NCBI RefSeq assembly: GCF_000499845.2
Contig: NC_023751.2
Coordinates: 33,354,309-33,418,308 of the forward strand
DNA from: Phaseolus vulgaris
Lineage: Eukaryota; Streptophyta; Magnoliopsida; Fabales; Fabaceae
Length of the DNA: 64,000 bases
Reading direction: 5' to 3'
In this document: positions 46,170 to 57,733 of the stretch, piece after piece
Layout of the letters: each line of letters opens with the position of its first letter
Position numbering within the stretch: position 1 is the first letter of the stretch
Position numbers and translations under genes: made by a program
Notes under the pieces: model-generated
The model's input: only the letters and a program-made list of their open reading frames with translations
Told to the model about the DNA's origin: nothing
The model's database searches: none

Positions 46170-46560
46170 GACACGACTTCTTCACAATCTCCCTTTCATC
46201 CATCTCCCTCCTTCCTCAAAATTTTTAACTTCACTCACAACATCACTCTTAATGTCCTCCCAACAAAATTTAATAAAGTCAAAGTTAAAACCATCCGACC
46301 AAGACTCTTATTACTATCACAGTTCCAAACTGCCTCTTTCATCTCTTCCTCATAAATACTACCAACCAACATAGCATTATCCTCATATGATATTTTATTA
46401 AAGGACACATTATCCAACCTGAGTTGAACCTACTGTTAATTTCTAAACCTTTTCCTGAGAAACTCTTTCACCCTCTCTTTTACTATTAGGGGGTCCTCAC
46501 ACCACTGACCATTTATCTTAAGACTGTTTAGACCATTGTGTAATATTTCCATTTAATCAT
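46170..46560 (-). pseudogene. LINE ORF2 fragment (between endonuclease and RT)
   Basis: Minus strand: LNSLKINGQWCEDPLIVKER then VKEFLRKRF, a stop region, then LDNVSFNKISYEDNAMLV and [18 protein letters not shown]. This is the known LINE order (INGxWxEDP, VKxFF, FxxIS, EEEIKEAVWxCxxxKSPGPDGF), and the PGPDGF motif is destroyed. Isolated relic. Confidence 0.75.
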
Positions 46561-46599
46561 TGAGTGATAGTACTTCGTATTCAAAACCCACATGACCTA

Positions 46600-47360
46600 G
46601 TCCAGAAAATGTCTTCACTGTGAAAGTAGGATTACAATATTTGTTTCTCTCACTCTAAGGGTAACACTTAATATCACCCAACAAGAATGGAATACAATAT
46701 CTCTCTAGCCTCTCACTAGGATTTCTAATCTCACATTATGGTCTCTCTCGTTTACTCTTTATGTTGTTTTTCTCACTTTCTTGTCTTTCTCTTCTTCACA
46801 AGTTGAGAGGAATGTTTCTTCATAAAGAGATAATGGATAATTAATGTTTGTCACATTCTCAAGATACCTTGAAAATATTACCTATAACTTTCTAGGTTAA
46901 ATTTTATAGTCTACAAGAGAGATATAATTCCAAGACTTTGGAATGTTCATCAGTGAATATACTCAATGGATCAATAACCAAGATTTATTGGTCATGATCT
47001 CTCATTAATTAAGGAGGGATTACCAACAAATCTCCCTCTTCCCGACTTAATTGAGTGGTATAAATAATTAAACTCCCTATAACGGTCTAGTATCTTTTTA
47101 ATTGAAATCGTCTAGGTCAACATGTCCGACTAGTTCTCAAGAGTGATGACTCATTCCATCTTGTATCAGAACTAGTGAATGATACCATTGTCGAGAAATA
47201 TTAATGCTTATCACATTTTCTAATTTCACACTATGATGGATATCAACTCTCACATTTACTCTCTATGTTGTTCTTCTCACTTGCTTGCTTATTGCTTCTA
47301 CAAATGTCCATTTTGTATCTACACCAAAGAGAGAGAAATAGTTATGATTTTCCCAACAAA
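46600..47360. repeat. LTR-type repeat, related to 49190-49655
   Basis: The right end GTCCATTTTGTATCTACACC, ATTTTCCCAACA (to 47356) corresponds to the same-orientation end at 49600-49652 (TTTTTCCAACA), while the middle (CTCTCACTAGGATTT, ATATTTGTTTCTCTCAC) is matched in inverse at 49450-49540. The structure looks like fold-back LTR debris. Not resolved further. Confidence 0.45.
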
Positions 47361-48306
47361 ATGTAAATATCATTATCGTAGAAAGTGAAACATATTTATT
47401 AATTCAATAATCTATATAAAATATACAAATATTATATTCATTCTATATAGTAACCAATATAAATTTTTTAAATAATAACCATATAAAAGTGTATTTAAAG
47501 AGTTAAAAAAAAACTTTTATTACATGGTTCTTAGAAGCGATATAATATCTCACTTTTTTACATAGGTCGTTATTGGAACCAATATAATGTCCACTTTTTA
47601 CAATATTTGTTAAAAAAAAAATAATGAATATGAATCCGACAAAATCACGTTGAAGGGACATAGTTTGATGTGAAGGAGGGCATTTGAGAGTAGAGTACAT
47701 TGCATGCGATCTCTTTCTTTCTATCCTTTTGACGTGAATTCTGTTTTCTTTACTTATATCAGGTTTGGCCCTTTTCCATCAAAACCAGAAGAGAATATTC
47801 TAATTTATAAATTTATGCAAAAACTAAAAATTCAATTATCAAGATCAACTGGTTCATATTGTTTGAGAGAAAGTTGTAGTTTGAAATTTTCATGGAAAGA
47901 GAGCAGACATGTTCTTTATTTGACTGGTTAGGGTTTGATCCATAGAAAGAAAAACATAATTTTCTTTAATAGGGAAACGTGTATCTTCTAATAAGAGGTT
48001 CGGGAGTTAATAATGCTTTGGAACATCAACCAGCCACAACTTAGTTATTAGGTTTAAGGCCACAAGAACTTGGTTCCTGTTGGATCCAACAAACAATGAT
48101 GCATGAGAGAGAAGTGATATGAATTATTTTCACTATTATGGATTAACTTTTTTGGATCTTATTCTAATTTTTCACTATTTTGGATTAACTTTTTTGGATC
48201 TTATTTTCACTACAGAAGACTTGAATTTTGTTCACACTTGTTTATCACAATTGTTAAATCAATATTTTTCATGATAAATAATTAGTAATTTGCTTATGAC
48301 AAGATA
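47361..48306. other. Intergenic; short direct repeats
   Basis: TTTTCACTAT-ATGGATTAACTT is present twice at 48130-48205. The 75-codon frame at 47704-47931 has no recognised domain. Confidence 0.4.
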
Positions 48307-49030
48307 ATGGAAGCAATTGTTGAAAAAGAAGGTGGTTTTTTCTTTCTATATGGTCCATTGTTATACCAACAGAAGAGGCTAATAAACCTATGTAATATTT
48401 CAACATTATATGTTCCTTTTTGTAAATGAATTGGAAGATCTTAGTATTTTTAAATTCTTTTGCTGATTAAAAAGAATAGAGGCATATTTGGTTATGGAGG
48501 CATTGGTAAAAGTTTTGTTTGGAACATTGACACTTACTCTGTGTTTTAAGGGTCAGATGTATCTCATTGTTCCTTGAAACTTTCAAATGGATGAAGTGTT
48601 TATTCAAACAAATGACTCGTGTTGTAGTATAAATAAGAGAATTCACATGCTAAACTTTTCAAAAAAAGAAAAATTGATAATATTGGATGACAGAACTATG
48701 ATAAATAAGTTTTGTTTCGAAGCTTTAGACAAATGTTTAAGAGATATTCTACGGTTCTCAACATCTTTTAATCCTAACGTGCCTTTATTGTGGACATGTA
48801 GTTGTTCTAGGAGGTGATTTCACCCTGATTTTTCCAGCAGTTCAAATAGGTTCAAGTTAAAATATTGTGTATTCAACAATGAATTTTTTGTATATTTGGT
48901 CATACTGCAAAATGTTGCAACAACTTACTAAGAACATCAAACTTAATAACAAGTTCTTTGATGGTGAACAACCTACAACTAAAAATTTTAATAAATGACT
49001 TTCAAAAGTTGGAGATAACTTTGCCGGAGA
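48307..49030 (+). pseudogene. PIF1-like DNA helicase relic (Helitron type)
   Basis: Motifs appear in order but in three different frames. MEAIVEKEGGFFFLYG (48307) is followed in the same frame by Walker A IFGYGGIGKSFVW (48484). Frame 2 gives NFSKKEKLIILDDRTMINKF and CFEALDKCLRDILRFS (48643-48760), equivalent to the LIIWDEAPM Walker B and the following helix. A third frame gives GHVVVLGGDF (48792) and QQLTKNIKL (48918). This order is that of PIF1 helicases as carried by plant Helitrons. No Rep domain or Helitron termini were found. Dead copy. Confidence 0.8.
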
Positions 49031-49189
49031 TTCAACTAAAGGTTAGGGAGAGTTGTAAATAATATTTTCATTCTGAATTTGGATGATTTGATTGATTTTG
49101 TTTATTCTAATATTGTTTAAAACTTCAACAATATTTCCTAATCTATATTGGAAATTCTTTTTTAATTAATGAGAGGATATATCAATGAA

Positions 49190-49655
49190 TCTTGATAATT
49201 GTCCCATTGAGTATATTTAATGGACATTTCTAAGTCTAGTAATTATGTCGGTTGAAGAATGAAGTTCAACCTACAAAGTTAAAGATAGTATTTTTAAGGT
49301 ATCTTGAAAATGTGTCAAACATTAATTATCTATTATCTCTTATCTCATTCTTTAGATAGAGGAAACTTGTGGGGGAGAGAAATGCAAACAAGTAAGAAGA
49401 GCAACATAGAGATTCAATGAGAGAATTGATATCCACCATAGTGAGATTATAAATCCTAGTGAGAGGTTAGAGAGACATTGTATTTCATCCTTGTTGGGTG
49501 AGATTAAGTGTTATCCTCTGAGTGAGAGAAACAAATATTGTAATCCTAATTTCATAGTGTAGACTTTATTTTCTTTTGTTTGGTCATTGCTTCCACAAGT
49601 GTCTATTTTATTTCTACACAAAAAATGAAAAATTAGTTCTGATTTTTCCAACATT
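49190..49655. repeat. LTR-type repeat, partly inverted relative to 46600-47360
   Basis: See the partner. Together the two flank the helicase relic. The ACAAATATTGTAATCCTA and AGAGAGACATTG words are shared. Superfamily uncertain; copia is likely from the CCAACA end. Confidence 0.45.
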
Positions 49656-51640
49656 CTAATGAAAGTGTTATTTTAACTCTTATTTTAGAGATTGTTTCAC
49701 AAGTAAATAAACATAACATGGATAAATCATAAAGGAATAATATATTTGAGTTTAGATTCTCTCTATGTTTAACATCAACAATTATTGAGTGTAAATGAGT
49801 CAAATGTTCTTTGCAATAGGGAGTCAAATATTCTTTGCATAAATGTTTATTTTAACTTTATGACTACTAAGATATTTACGAATTAGATTGGATTATGTGT
49901 GGATAAATAATTTTGCATACACTATAAATGTATAAAATAAAATAAAAATTAGGCACTTGTGATTTTGTCTGAGGATTGAATACCTTCATGCTAATAACAA
50001 CTAAATATTTTGCATATCTTAAATATCGTAATTTGAAGAACCAAAGACAATAACATCTAAAAAGTGACAAAAGAAGAAAAATTGAGTTTGAGACGTGAGG
50101 GAAAAAGAAAATAACAGAAAGAGTGAGATTATATAAGTATATTTTTAGTTATATCAATTCTTAAGATGCAACTTATGTATCAGTTAAGATTCTTAATTAA
50201 TTTCTATTGACTTTAAGATTAAATCTGTGAGAAAGTGAATATGAGTGCAACAAAGCATTTCTAGAGTTAAATTGAGCACTTTTAAAATTAATTGTTACAA
50301 ATAATGATCCACAAATCAAATACTGAATTTGTCAAAACTGAAAAGCAGTACATACAAACATACAATTGTACAAGTCATAATCTAGTTATATAAATATTTC
50401 TAAACCTAATAGAATACTTTAGGTTGTTGAATGATTTGTCAACACACATTTTATAAAAGTTTTCATTATAAAAACTTTTATATAAATATTTAACATCTCA
50501 AATAACAAATAAAAAAATTATCATTATTACAAAAATCAAGATGCATAAGTTCTCTTTTATGTGAGGGTGCTTTCTGTGCAAAAAGCAAAACCTTACTTTG
50601 AGTCCAAGATGCTGAAAAAAAAACTTTGAGTCCAAGATACCAAAGCTAGGTTGTATTGTTTTCAGGCCCAAAATAAGTTGGCTTACGTATGCCAACTGAT
50701 GACACTTATTTTGTACTTGGCTTTGCTAGCTATCCAAAACTATGAGATGTGATCTATTTTTTAGAACAAAAATGTGAATTTTCTCACAGATATGATCCAA
50801 CAAGGTTACAAAATTAGCCTTTGGTTTTTAATGGCATACATATTGTAATTCATGTGTTAATTGAAAAAACTAATTAGATGATAAACTAAAACGAATAATG
50901 TTAAGGGTAATGGGTACTGCACACACTCACGGTAGACACATGTTGCAAAACTCCTATCATAAATGCTTGGAGATGAAATATTAAGGATAATGTGACTCTT
51001 CCAATATCATATTTCATTTCTCATATTCTTTCACATACCAGAACTACACAGTATCATTAACAATACTTGAAATTGAGTCAATTATAAATCTCGTTTCAGT
51101 CTATTTTTTAATTTCCTAATATTTTGTTTAAGGGAAGGATTTATGGAAGAGGAAAATGATGGATTTAAAGGGAAAAAAAAGAGTAGAAAATGAGGTTTTG
51201 ATTAAGAGAGTGAAAAGTGAAGAAAAAGAAAGAAAGAAAATTATGAAAGTTTGTTAGGGATGTAAAGAGTGTGATTGATAAACTTTTTTAATTAATGAAA
51301 TTGTAAGATTATTAGCGTCTGATTAAAACATTATTTTCGTTACTGCAAATCATAGTTGAAAACAATACAAATTATCTAGTAATGTGGATATATGTAAAAT
51401 TGTTAAAAATGAATTTTGATAAAATTAAATAATTAGATGGTTTTTTATTAAATAGATTAAAATGAATAAAATATTTAAATAAAATTTGAAGGGATAAAGA
51501 TAAATGAATAAATTATATCTAATTTAAATTAAAATGTATTGTATCTATGATTTTGTGTTTTGTGAGCCTTAAACTAAAATAATTGGTAGAAAATTTTAGG
51601 GAATAAAAGTGAGGAGGATAAAAGAAAAGCAATGTTTGAC
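49656..51640. other. Intergenic, nothing recognised
   Basis: Contains a small tandem duplication ACTTTGAGTCCAAGAT (50594-50640) and no recognised gene. The last 100 bp begin to resemble the upstream sequence of the small-protein gene family. Confidence 0.4.
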
Positions 51641-51659
51641 TGTGTGAACAGAACTTATG

Positions 51660-51730
51660 CTTCATTTCCAATATTCACCAATAACCAGTCTTATAAGTAA
51701 GTTCAGGGAATCCGTAGCCTACTTTTTGAT
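51660..51730 (+). promoter_or_regulatory. Conserved upstream block of the small-protein family
   Basis: CTTATGCTTC then CAGGGAATCCGTAGCCT precede the TATA box of copy C. The same order (GCATAAGC on the other strand, then TTTAAGGGAATC) occurs before copies A, A', B and B' despite diverged surroundings. The likely role is transcriptional, by inference from conservation. Confidence 0.5.
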
Positions 51731-51777
51731 CGTCCAATAGGAGATCTAACATAAACATGTGAAGAGGTTACAATATC

Positions 51778-51784
51778 TATAAAT
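51778..51784 (+). promoter_or_regulatory. TATA box of copy C
   Basis: TATAAAT, 106 bp before the ATG at 51884. Confidence 0.65.
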
Positions 51785-51883
51785 TCGAACACCCATGCAT
51801 GTACCTTAATTGCAACCAAAACAAGTAGAAAATCAACACTTTGATTACCTCAAAAAGCTTAAAACATCCTTGTAAAAATCTAA

Positions 51884-52105
51884 ATGGGATGTAAGGGGCC
51901 ATTTTGTGTTCTTAAGAGTTGTTTCAAAAGTGGAAGGAGGAATGATTATGAGTGTTGGGAAAGTAGTGAGAGAGGGAGAAGAAGGATATTTGCGAGTGAT
52001 GAAGACAGAGAGCATTGGGTTGCAGAGCCTGGTATTGATAAAAAAGCTTCTGATTTCATTGCTAAGTATTACACCACCCGTTTCACTCGCCAATTTCCAT
52101 CGTGA
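51884..52105 (+). CDS. Small DUF761-like plant protein, copy C (diverged), 73 aa
   Basis: Starts MGCKGPFCVLKSCFKSG and ends TRQFPS. The N-terminus is shorter than in A and B, but KSCFKSG aligns with KACFSSG. The signature RRIFASDEDREHWVAEPGID then KKASDFIAKYYTTRF is preserved, and the tail is shortened (TRQFPS against TDSQRQFAS). Divergence concentrated outside the signature points to purifying selection on it. Same strand as B' and A'; no inverted partner was found. No targeting signal seen. Confidence 0.82.
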   Translation: MGCKGPFCVLKSCFKSGRRNDYECWESSERGRRRIFASDEDREHWVAEPGIDKKASDFIAKYYTTRFTRQFPS

Positions 52106-54555
52106 AAGTCCATTTCTCTTGCATGTATTAATTAATGTACTTCTCTTTCTCTTTCTCACTACAATATCTCTCAATCTTCACTCACACTTCCATTTGCCTC
52201 AAATAATTTTCTTATATAACAATCTATCCAATTTAAGCATCGATTCTTTTTTTTCTTACTTGTAGAGTGGACAGTAGTACTAATTTGATATAACATTACT
52301 TATTTTTTAATTATAATTTAGTGGAAAATTTGTCAACATATCAGTGTTTTAAAAATATTTCTATGCAGAAATTTTTATTTAGTGTTATTTGTAGTTGTGC
52401 AGAGATATGAGATGTGAATGTGACAGTTATTTTTCTATTTTAAAATGGATATTAGAAGTTAAAGAAAATAATTTTAAATATATTTAAGGGAAAATAATAG
52501 TTATACTTGTATTGTTGTGTTGAGTACATTTTTATGGTGAAGGCATCACTTTCAATAGCTACGACTAATGTTTAGGTACGGTGGAGGGACAATAATAGTA
52601 TTATTATAAATGTAATAGTATGATAAGGATGATTATAATTATAATCACGATAAATGATTATAAGATGATAAAAATAATAAAAATTATTATAATAAGATAT
52701 ATTTATTAAATTTTTTTGTGGAAAGAGATATAATATAGTAGGTGAATCTATTGAACAATTAAAAATATTAATGGTTAATATATTGATTTTGGCTAGAAGT
52801 AATAAATAGTTCATTGCTCTCTTATCATCATCTACATCAAATGTTAATAAAATCATAGAAAAGGAATGCTAACATATCCTGCAATACACTGTTTTTTTTT
52901 TTTTTTTGTTAAAAACAATCTAAAACTAAGAAGCAGAAGAAAGAGTCACTGATTAACTTGTTAGACCCAATAAAAGTTTTCTAATTCATAATAAATTTCA
53001 ATCAAAGAAAAATATGTTTATAAAAGTGTGTTAGAAAATATATTCTTAGTACTTCTAAGTATTGAATGAATGAAACTGACACTATTAAAACACAACTTTG
53101 ATGGATACAAAGAAAATTTTCAAATATTTATTTGTATACAATATATATTTGAAGTATAGGTTCCAAGGAATTTTCTCATCATCTTGAATCAAAACTTTTA
53201 ATCCATTATTTCTCCTAATTTCAAATAATTTTTTTCTAAAATATTTTTTCAATAAAAAAATGAGCTTTTGTCTCTCTAGAAGGTCTTGTTTATATTATAG
53301 AAAAGTAAATAACTCATTAATTAAAATGAATTTATTCTAATTCTAAATTCAACCGAATTAAATTAAATTTTGGTTGGATTGAGGAAAATTACCTTTCTTA
53401 TTTGGTAGCTCAACTCATTATAGTTAGATTGAATTAAGATATTAGGATGAGTAATTAAAAAAAGTTATGGAGAAAAACTTCAAAATAAATAGTTTCAATA
53501 CACCTTAATTATCTTAATTAAGCTTGATATAGTACATATAACGCACATATAAATAGAAATTCTTAAAATATTGAAAATTTTAAATAATAGCAATAAAAAA
53601 AATCAAAATCACAATTGATATTTTAAGAGACAAAATTGTACTACAACATTAACATTTACTTGTAGTAATATATATATGATATAAAACATTTTACAATAAC
53701 AGTTTTATTATATGGTTATTATATATATTAAGGTTGGATGGAATTTATTTAGTTTAAAACTCATTTACGCCTTACCTCACCAAATTCTAATTGGGTATAT
53801 CGAAATAAACAAAATATAACCTAACTTAATAACTCATTCCAACTCACAACAATATAGTTAGGTTAAGCTTAGCTTTAAATGCGACCACCTTACAACCTAA
53901 ATCATATACATGGCCAATAATTAAACCTCCACAAAAAAAAAAAAAAAAAAAAACTTAAAGAATTCAACTATCTTCTTTACTTATCTTAATTAAATTTCTA
54001 TTTGTAACTTCCAATTGATCATCCACTCTAGTAGACAAAGAATCTTTAACTTATTTTCTAGTATATATTAAGTTACATTTCAAAAATATTCATAGGTTTA
54101 ATTACTTTAAATTGTTCAAAAATTAATAACTAATTATATATACTGGTTGAAGTAATATTTGGTTGATTGATTTTGTTGAAATGCTTGAAGTGGGGTTATG
54201 GAAATAATTAAAAATAGATTATGATTGTAATCTTTGATATAAAAAGTAATTAATGTAGTTGGGCATGAATGGATTCCTTGATGGTGTGTTATGAAAATTG
54301 AGATGATGTTGGTTTGTGTGGCATAGAAAGATGAAGAAACATAATGGTTGATGTGTAGTCCACATGATGATGGAGGCTAAATGGTGTATTCATTGAAAAT
54401 TGATGTATGATATGTTTACTCAAAATTGGAATGTTGAGGACCCACATCACTACTTGGACCTATGCTTTCAAACTTCACACTATGATTAACACCACATTTT
54501 CAGATTTCCCAGAACATTATGTATGTGCTAACTCACATTAAGAATTAAGCTCAAA
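52106..54555. other. Intergenic, nothing recognised
   Basis: AT-rich, with homopolymer runs (T at 52891-52908, A at 53934-53954). The last few hundred bases before 54556 may be the 5' UTR of the LINE that follows. Confidence 0.4.
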
Positions 54556-55020
54556 ATGGAGAGACGCATGGAAGAACGGGGAACAACATTCTTTTTCCCA
54601 CACTTTCCAGAAAATTTTGGAGAGAAGGAAATGTTAAAAATATTCTAAAGGTGAAAAAGAGTCTAAGAAGAATTTATTTCAAGAGGAAACACAACTGGAG
54701 AGGAAACATATTTGGATTTGTAAGATTTTTTGATGTTAAAAGAAGGTGCAGAACTAGAGAAAAGCCTGAATAACATTTGGATAGAAACATGAAGTTATAT
54801 GTGAAGATTCCAAAACATAAAAGATATGAAGAAAAAATGAGAACGCAAGAGACTGTAAGATAAGAAAAAAGTATAGGGATTTGGAGAAAGAAAGAGCAAC
54901 AACCGACATATGCACAAATTGTGAAAGAATGGTGGAAAATCGGAGGCAGTGATGAAACATGGAAGGGAATGGAGATAAAAGTTAGAGAAGAAATATATAC
55001 ATGGATGAGGGAGAGCTACA
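54556..55020 (+). pseudogene. LINE ORF1, N-terminal part with RRM-like domain
   Basis: From an ATG at 54556: MERRMEERGTTFFFPHFPEN, then decayed RNP-like text with stops (GEETYLDL, FLMLKEGAELEKSLNNIWI, YVKIPKHKRY) and KKEQQPTYAQIVKEWW. Plant LINE ORF1 proteins have this order: RRM (FFFTNFP-N, SLNNIWIGTYKL) then a SYAQVV linker. The frame continues after the inserted element at 56757. 5' boundary not defined. Confidence 0.65.
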
Positions 55021-55297
55021 CAGGACAGAGTAAAAAAAATTATTCATTCACCCATTTTAGCAACCGAAATAAATTTATTGAAATCAAGATTGATGTGGTT
55101 TTGATTACTAATATGTAACAACTAACAATCCAATTTGATTTTTATCACTAATTTTACGATTGAAATTAAATTTTTCGTTAAATATAAAGATATATTTCTG
55201 AACTATCGATCAATTTAAGTTTGATTGTTAAATTTCTATAAATCAGTGATTAAATTTGATTTTCATTGATAATTTACATTGTTTAGTGACTAAATTT

Positions 55298-55908
55298 TAG
55301 GGATGGCAAAGCGAGGCGGGCCGTGCGGGTCGGTCCGCGGCCTGCTGGTAAAAAACGTGGGATGGGCTGACTTTTTCAACCCGCTAACCCGCATTAGTTC
55401 ACGGTCCGCGCGGGCCAGCAGCGGGGCGGGGCGGGCTGGCCCGCTAACCCGCAAGAAAAAAAAATGGATGAAAATTCTTCTAAAGTGACATCAAATGTTA
55501 TTAAAATGGAAGAATGTCATTAATGTTTATGTTTAATGTTTTTGAATTAATGTTTATGTTTATGTTTAATATTTTGGAATTAGGTATTTTTAATGTTTTG
55601 GAAGTGAAAGAATAGTGATATTTGATATTTATCTTACTGTTTAATGTTTTTATGTTTGATTATGTTTGAAGAGGAAGAAAAATTAATTTAGGTTTGATAG
55701 TAACAAATATATAAGTTTAATTTGACAATTTTGTAAGAAAAAAATGTAAAAGAAAAAAGAACGCGGGTTGGCCCGCAAACCCGCAGGCTAGCTCTTATGC
55801 GGGGCAGGTCGAGAATTCTAGCCCGCAATAACTTTGCGGGGCGGGGCAACCCAGCCCGCATTTTTGTGGGCCAAGCGCGGGACATTCTGGCCCGCTTTGC
55901 CACCCCTA
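55298..55908. mobile_element. hAT-type MITE, GC-rich arms, exact 8-bp TSD
   Basis: Starts TAGGGATGGCAAAGCGAGG and ends CCCGCTTTGCCACCCCTA, inverted copies. Flanked by CTAAATTT at 55290-55297 and 55909-55916, the 8-bp duplication typical of hAT elements. The arms (about 150 bp each) are rich in GCGGGC/GCCCGC words while the core is AT-rich. 611 bp, non-coding; the 61- and 71-codon frames inside are repeat artefacts. Confidence 0.93.
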
Positions 55909-56349
55909 CTAAATTTCAATTGATCGTTAAATAAAAATATGTGACTACAAATTAATGATCAAATTTATTTTTCGTTGATAATTTACATGGGTTTAATGAA
56001 CGAAATCAAATTGATCGTTAAATACAGATATATCACTCAAAATTAACAATAGAATTAGCAATCGAATTATAATTATAATTATTTTATTATAATAATTATA
56101 ATTATTTTATTATTATGATTATGCTTATAATTATTTTAATGTTTTATTTTTATTTTAATTATTATGATTATTTTTATTAAGAAGAATATTGTTTTAATTG
56201 TTATTAATATAGTAATAATAATTGTAATAATATTTATAAATAAATAAAATATTAATATTAATATAATAATAATAATAATAATAATCTCAATAATAATTAT
56301 GATAACGATAATAATCCTAATAATAATAATAATATGATCACAAATTTTT

Positions 56350-56410
56350 TTGATATAGTGGTATAAGTTTCATCTCTACTCAAAGGACCTAAGTTCAATT
56401 TCCTCTCACA
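56350..56410 (+). repeat. tRNA-like A-box/B-box block next to (TAA)n
   Basis: GATATAGTGGTATAAG then CCTAAGTTCAATTTCC about 35 bases later resemble tRNA A and B boxes, as at 36256 and 36615, again directly after (TAA)n. Confidence 0.35.
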
Positions 56411-56756
56411 CATTGTTGACATTAATAGTATTAATAAAAAAATATTAACATTAATAGTAGTTCCTAATTAGTTACTAAAATTATTAAATTTAACTTCATT
56501 AATAACTGATTTATCAATCAAATTTCTTAATTTTTGTTAGTTGAATTAGTCTCCTAAAATTCGAGTGACCAAATCCTCTGCAAACAAAATAACGAGTATT
56601 TTTTTATCACAATTTTTCGATCGATGAAAAAAATTGTCGTTAAGTGATTTGCCACTAGAGTTTTTGCTTCTAATTTTGTTTGGTCGCTATTTCAGTTGCA
56701 AATCAGTTTAGCGACCAATTTTGGTGGTCGCTAAGAGACATTTTTCTTGTAGTGAC

Positions 56757-57256
56757 GAATGATTACATGTTCATAAAAGACAACCTAATCATAAGGGACA
56801 AGGGGTACATCACAGTGAGATATCTTGGGGATAACCAAGTATTGAAAACATAAGAAGAATGTCCATATATTAAAATAACAATCGAGGAGAATGGGAAATG
56901 CTTATTTATGATGTTTGAATCAATCATTCCCTAGTTGAAGAACGAAATCACAGGAAATACAATAGTGTGGGCAAAGTACAAAAGCTTACCAATATCATTA
57001 TGGAATGAAGAATGCTTTAGTAAATTGATTGTAGTTATGGAAACACTAGAAGTATATGAAACAACTAAGGCATAAGAGTCACGGGATTTTTCAAAAATAA
57101 AAATACGATTGTCAATCCGAAGCGAGACCAACATGGTAATGAAGGTGAAAGTCAACGAAGAATTGTACCAAATTATAGAGGAAAAAAATGTAAATATAAA
57201 GAAGCAGGAAAGAGGGGATGACAAAGGATCATCCATGGGAATATCAGAAATGGTAT
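56757..57256 (+). pseudogene. LINE ORF1, central DUF4283-like part
   Basis: The text reads KDNLIIRDKGYITVRYLGDN, then IVWAKYKSLPISLWNEECFS, KLIVVMETLEVYETTKA, and after a stop FSKIKIRLSIRSETNMVM, KVKVNEELYQIIEE. LINE ORF1 proteins and DUF4283 domains have this order (LVW-R--G-PLHAW, F--I---G). The stretch is cut at 57257 by a MITE. Confidence 0.6.
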
Positions 57257-57733
57257 CACTAGTGCAGAAATGGCATTTTGCACCGATTCTATGAGGCATT
57301 TTACATCGATCATGACACCGGTGTTGATGTGAGCGTTGTAAAATATGAATTACATATAACATCGATTGAGCAATCGATGTTATATGTGGCCATATATTAC
57401 ACTGGTTACTCGAGTCAACCGGTGTAATATAGGGGCTTAAATGTGTATTTGATGTAATATTCCACGCTCTCACTTAAGTTTTGTTTAAATTTTTTTTGTG
57501 AGTCTGGTATATTACACCGATTAAGCCATCTAACCAGTGTAATATACCATGTTAACACCAAAAAAAAGTTTTAAACAAATTTCAGTCTTAGAGTAGTATA
57601 TTACACCACTTAGATGACTTAACCGATGTAATATGTACCAAATATTTACAAAACTGCCACCACATTTTTTTTACACCAGTTCTCGTTTGATCGACCAAGA
57701 ATGTCATTGTAGTATGCCATTTTTACACTAGTG
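57257..57733. mobile_element. CACTA-type MITE with a chain of hairpins
   Basis: It opens CACTAGTGCAGAAATGGCAT and closes ATGCCATTTTTACACTAGTG, inverted copies of each other; flanks TAT/TTT are an imperfect 3-bp duplication. Inside are four palindromes: 57352-57387 (17-bp perfect stem, 2-nt loop), 57394-57430, 57506-57548 and 57597-57636. All are variants of an AATATTACACCGGTT-type word. Non-coding; a different subfamily from the CACTACAAGAAAA MITEs. Confidence 0.82.

Larger units (their letters stand above)
55040..56754. mobile_element. CACTA-like element inserted in the LINE, with ~110-bp internal repeats
   Basis: The right end TTTTTCTTGTAGTG (to 56754) is CACTA-type, preceded by paired AGCGACCAATTTTGGTGGTCGCT text. 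The left end is not clear (around 55030-55060, TAGCAACCGAAATAAATT). The left half contains at least three diverged tandem units, each with GATCGTTAAATA, ACTAAATTT and TTGATAATTTACAT words. (TAA)n tracts occupy 56065-56335. LINE coding text resumes directly after the right end. Confidence 0.55.

Noticed and set aside
56931..57473. 180-codon minus-strand frame
   Set aside because: It is antisense to LINE ORF1 and runs into the CACTA MITE; composition is low-complexity.
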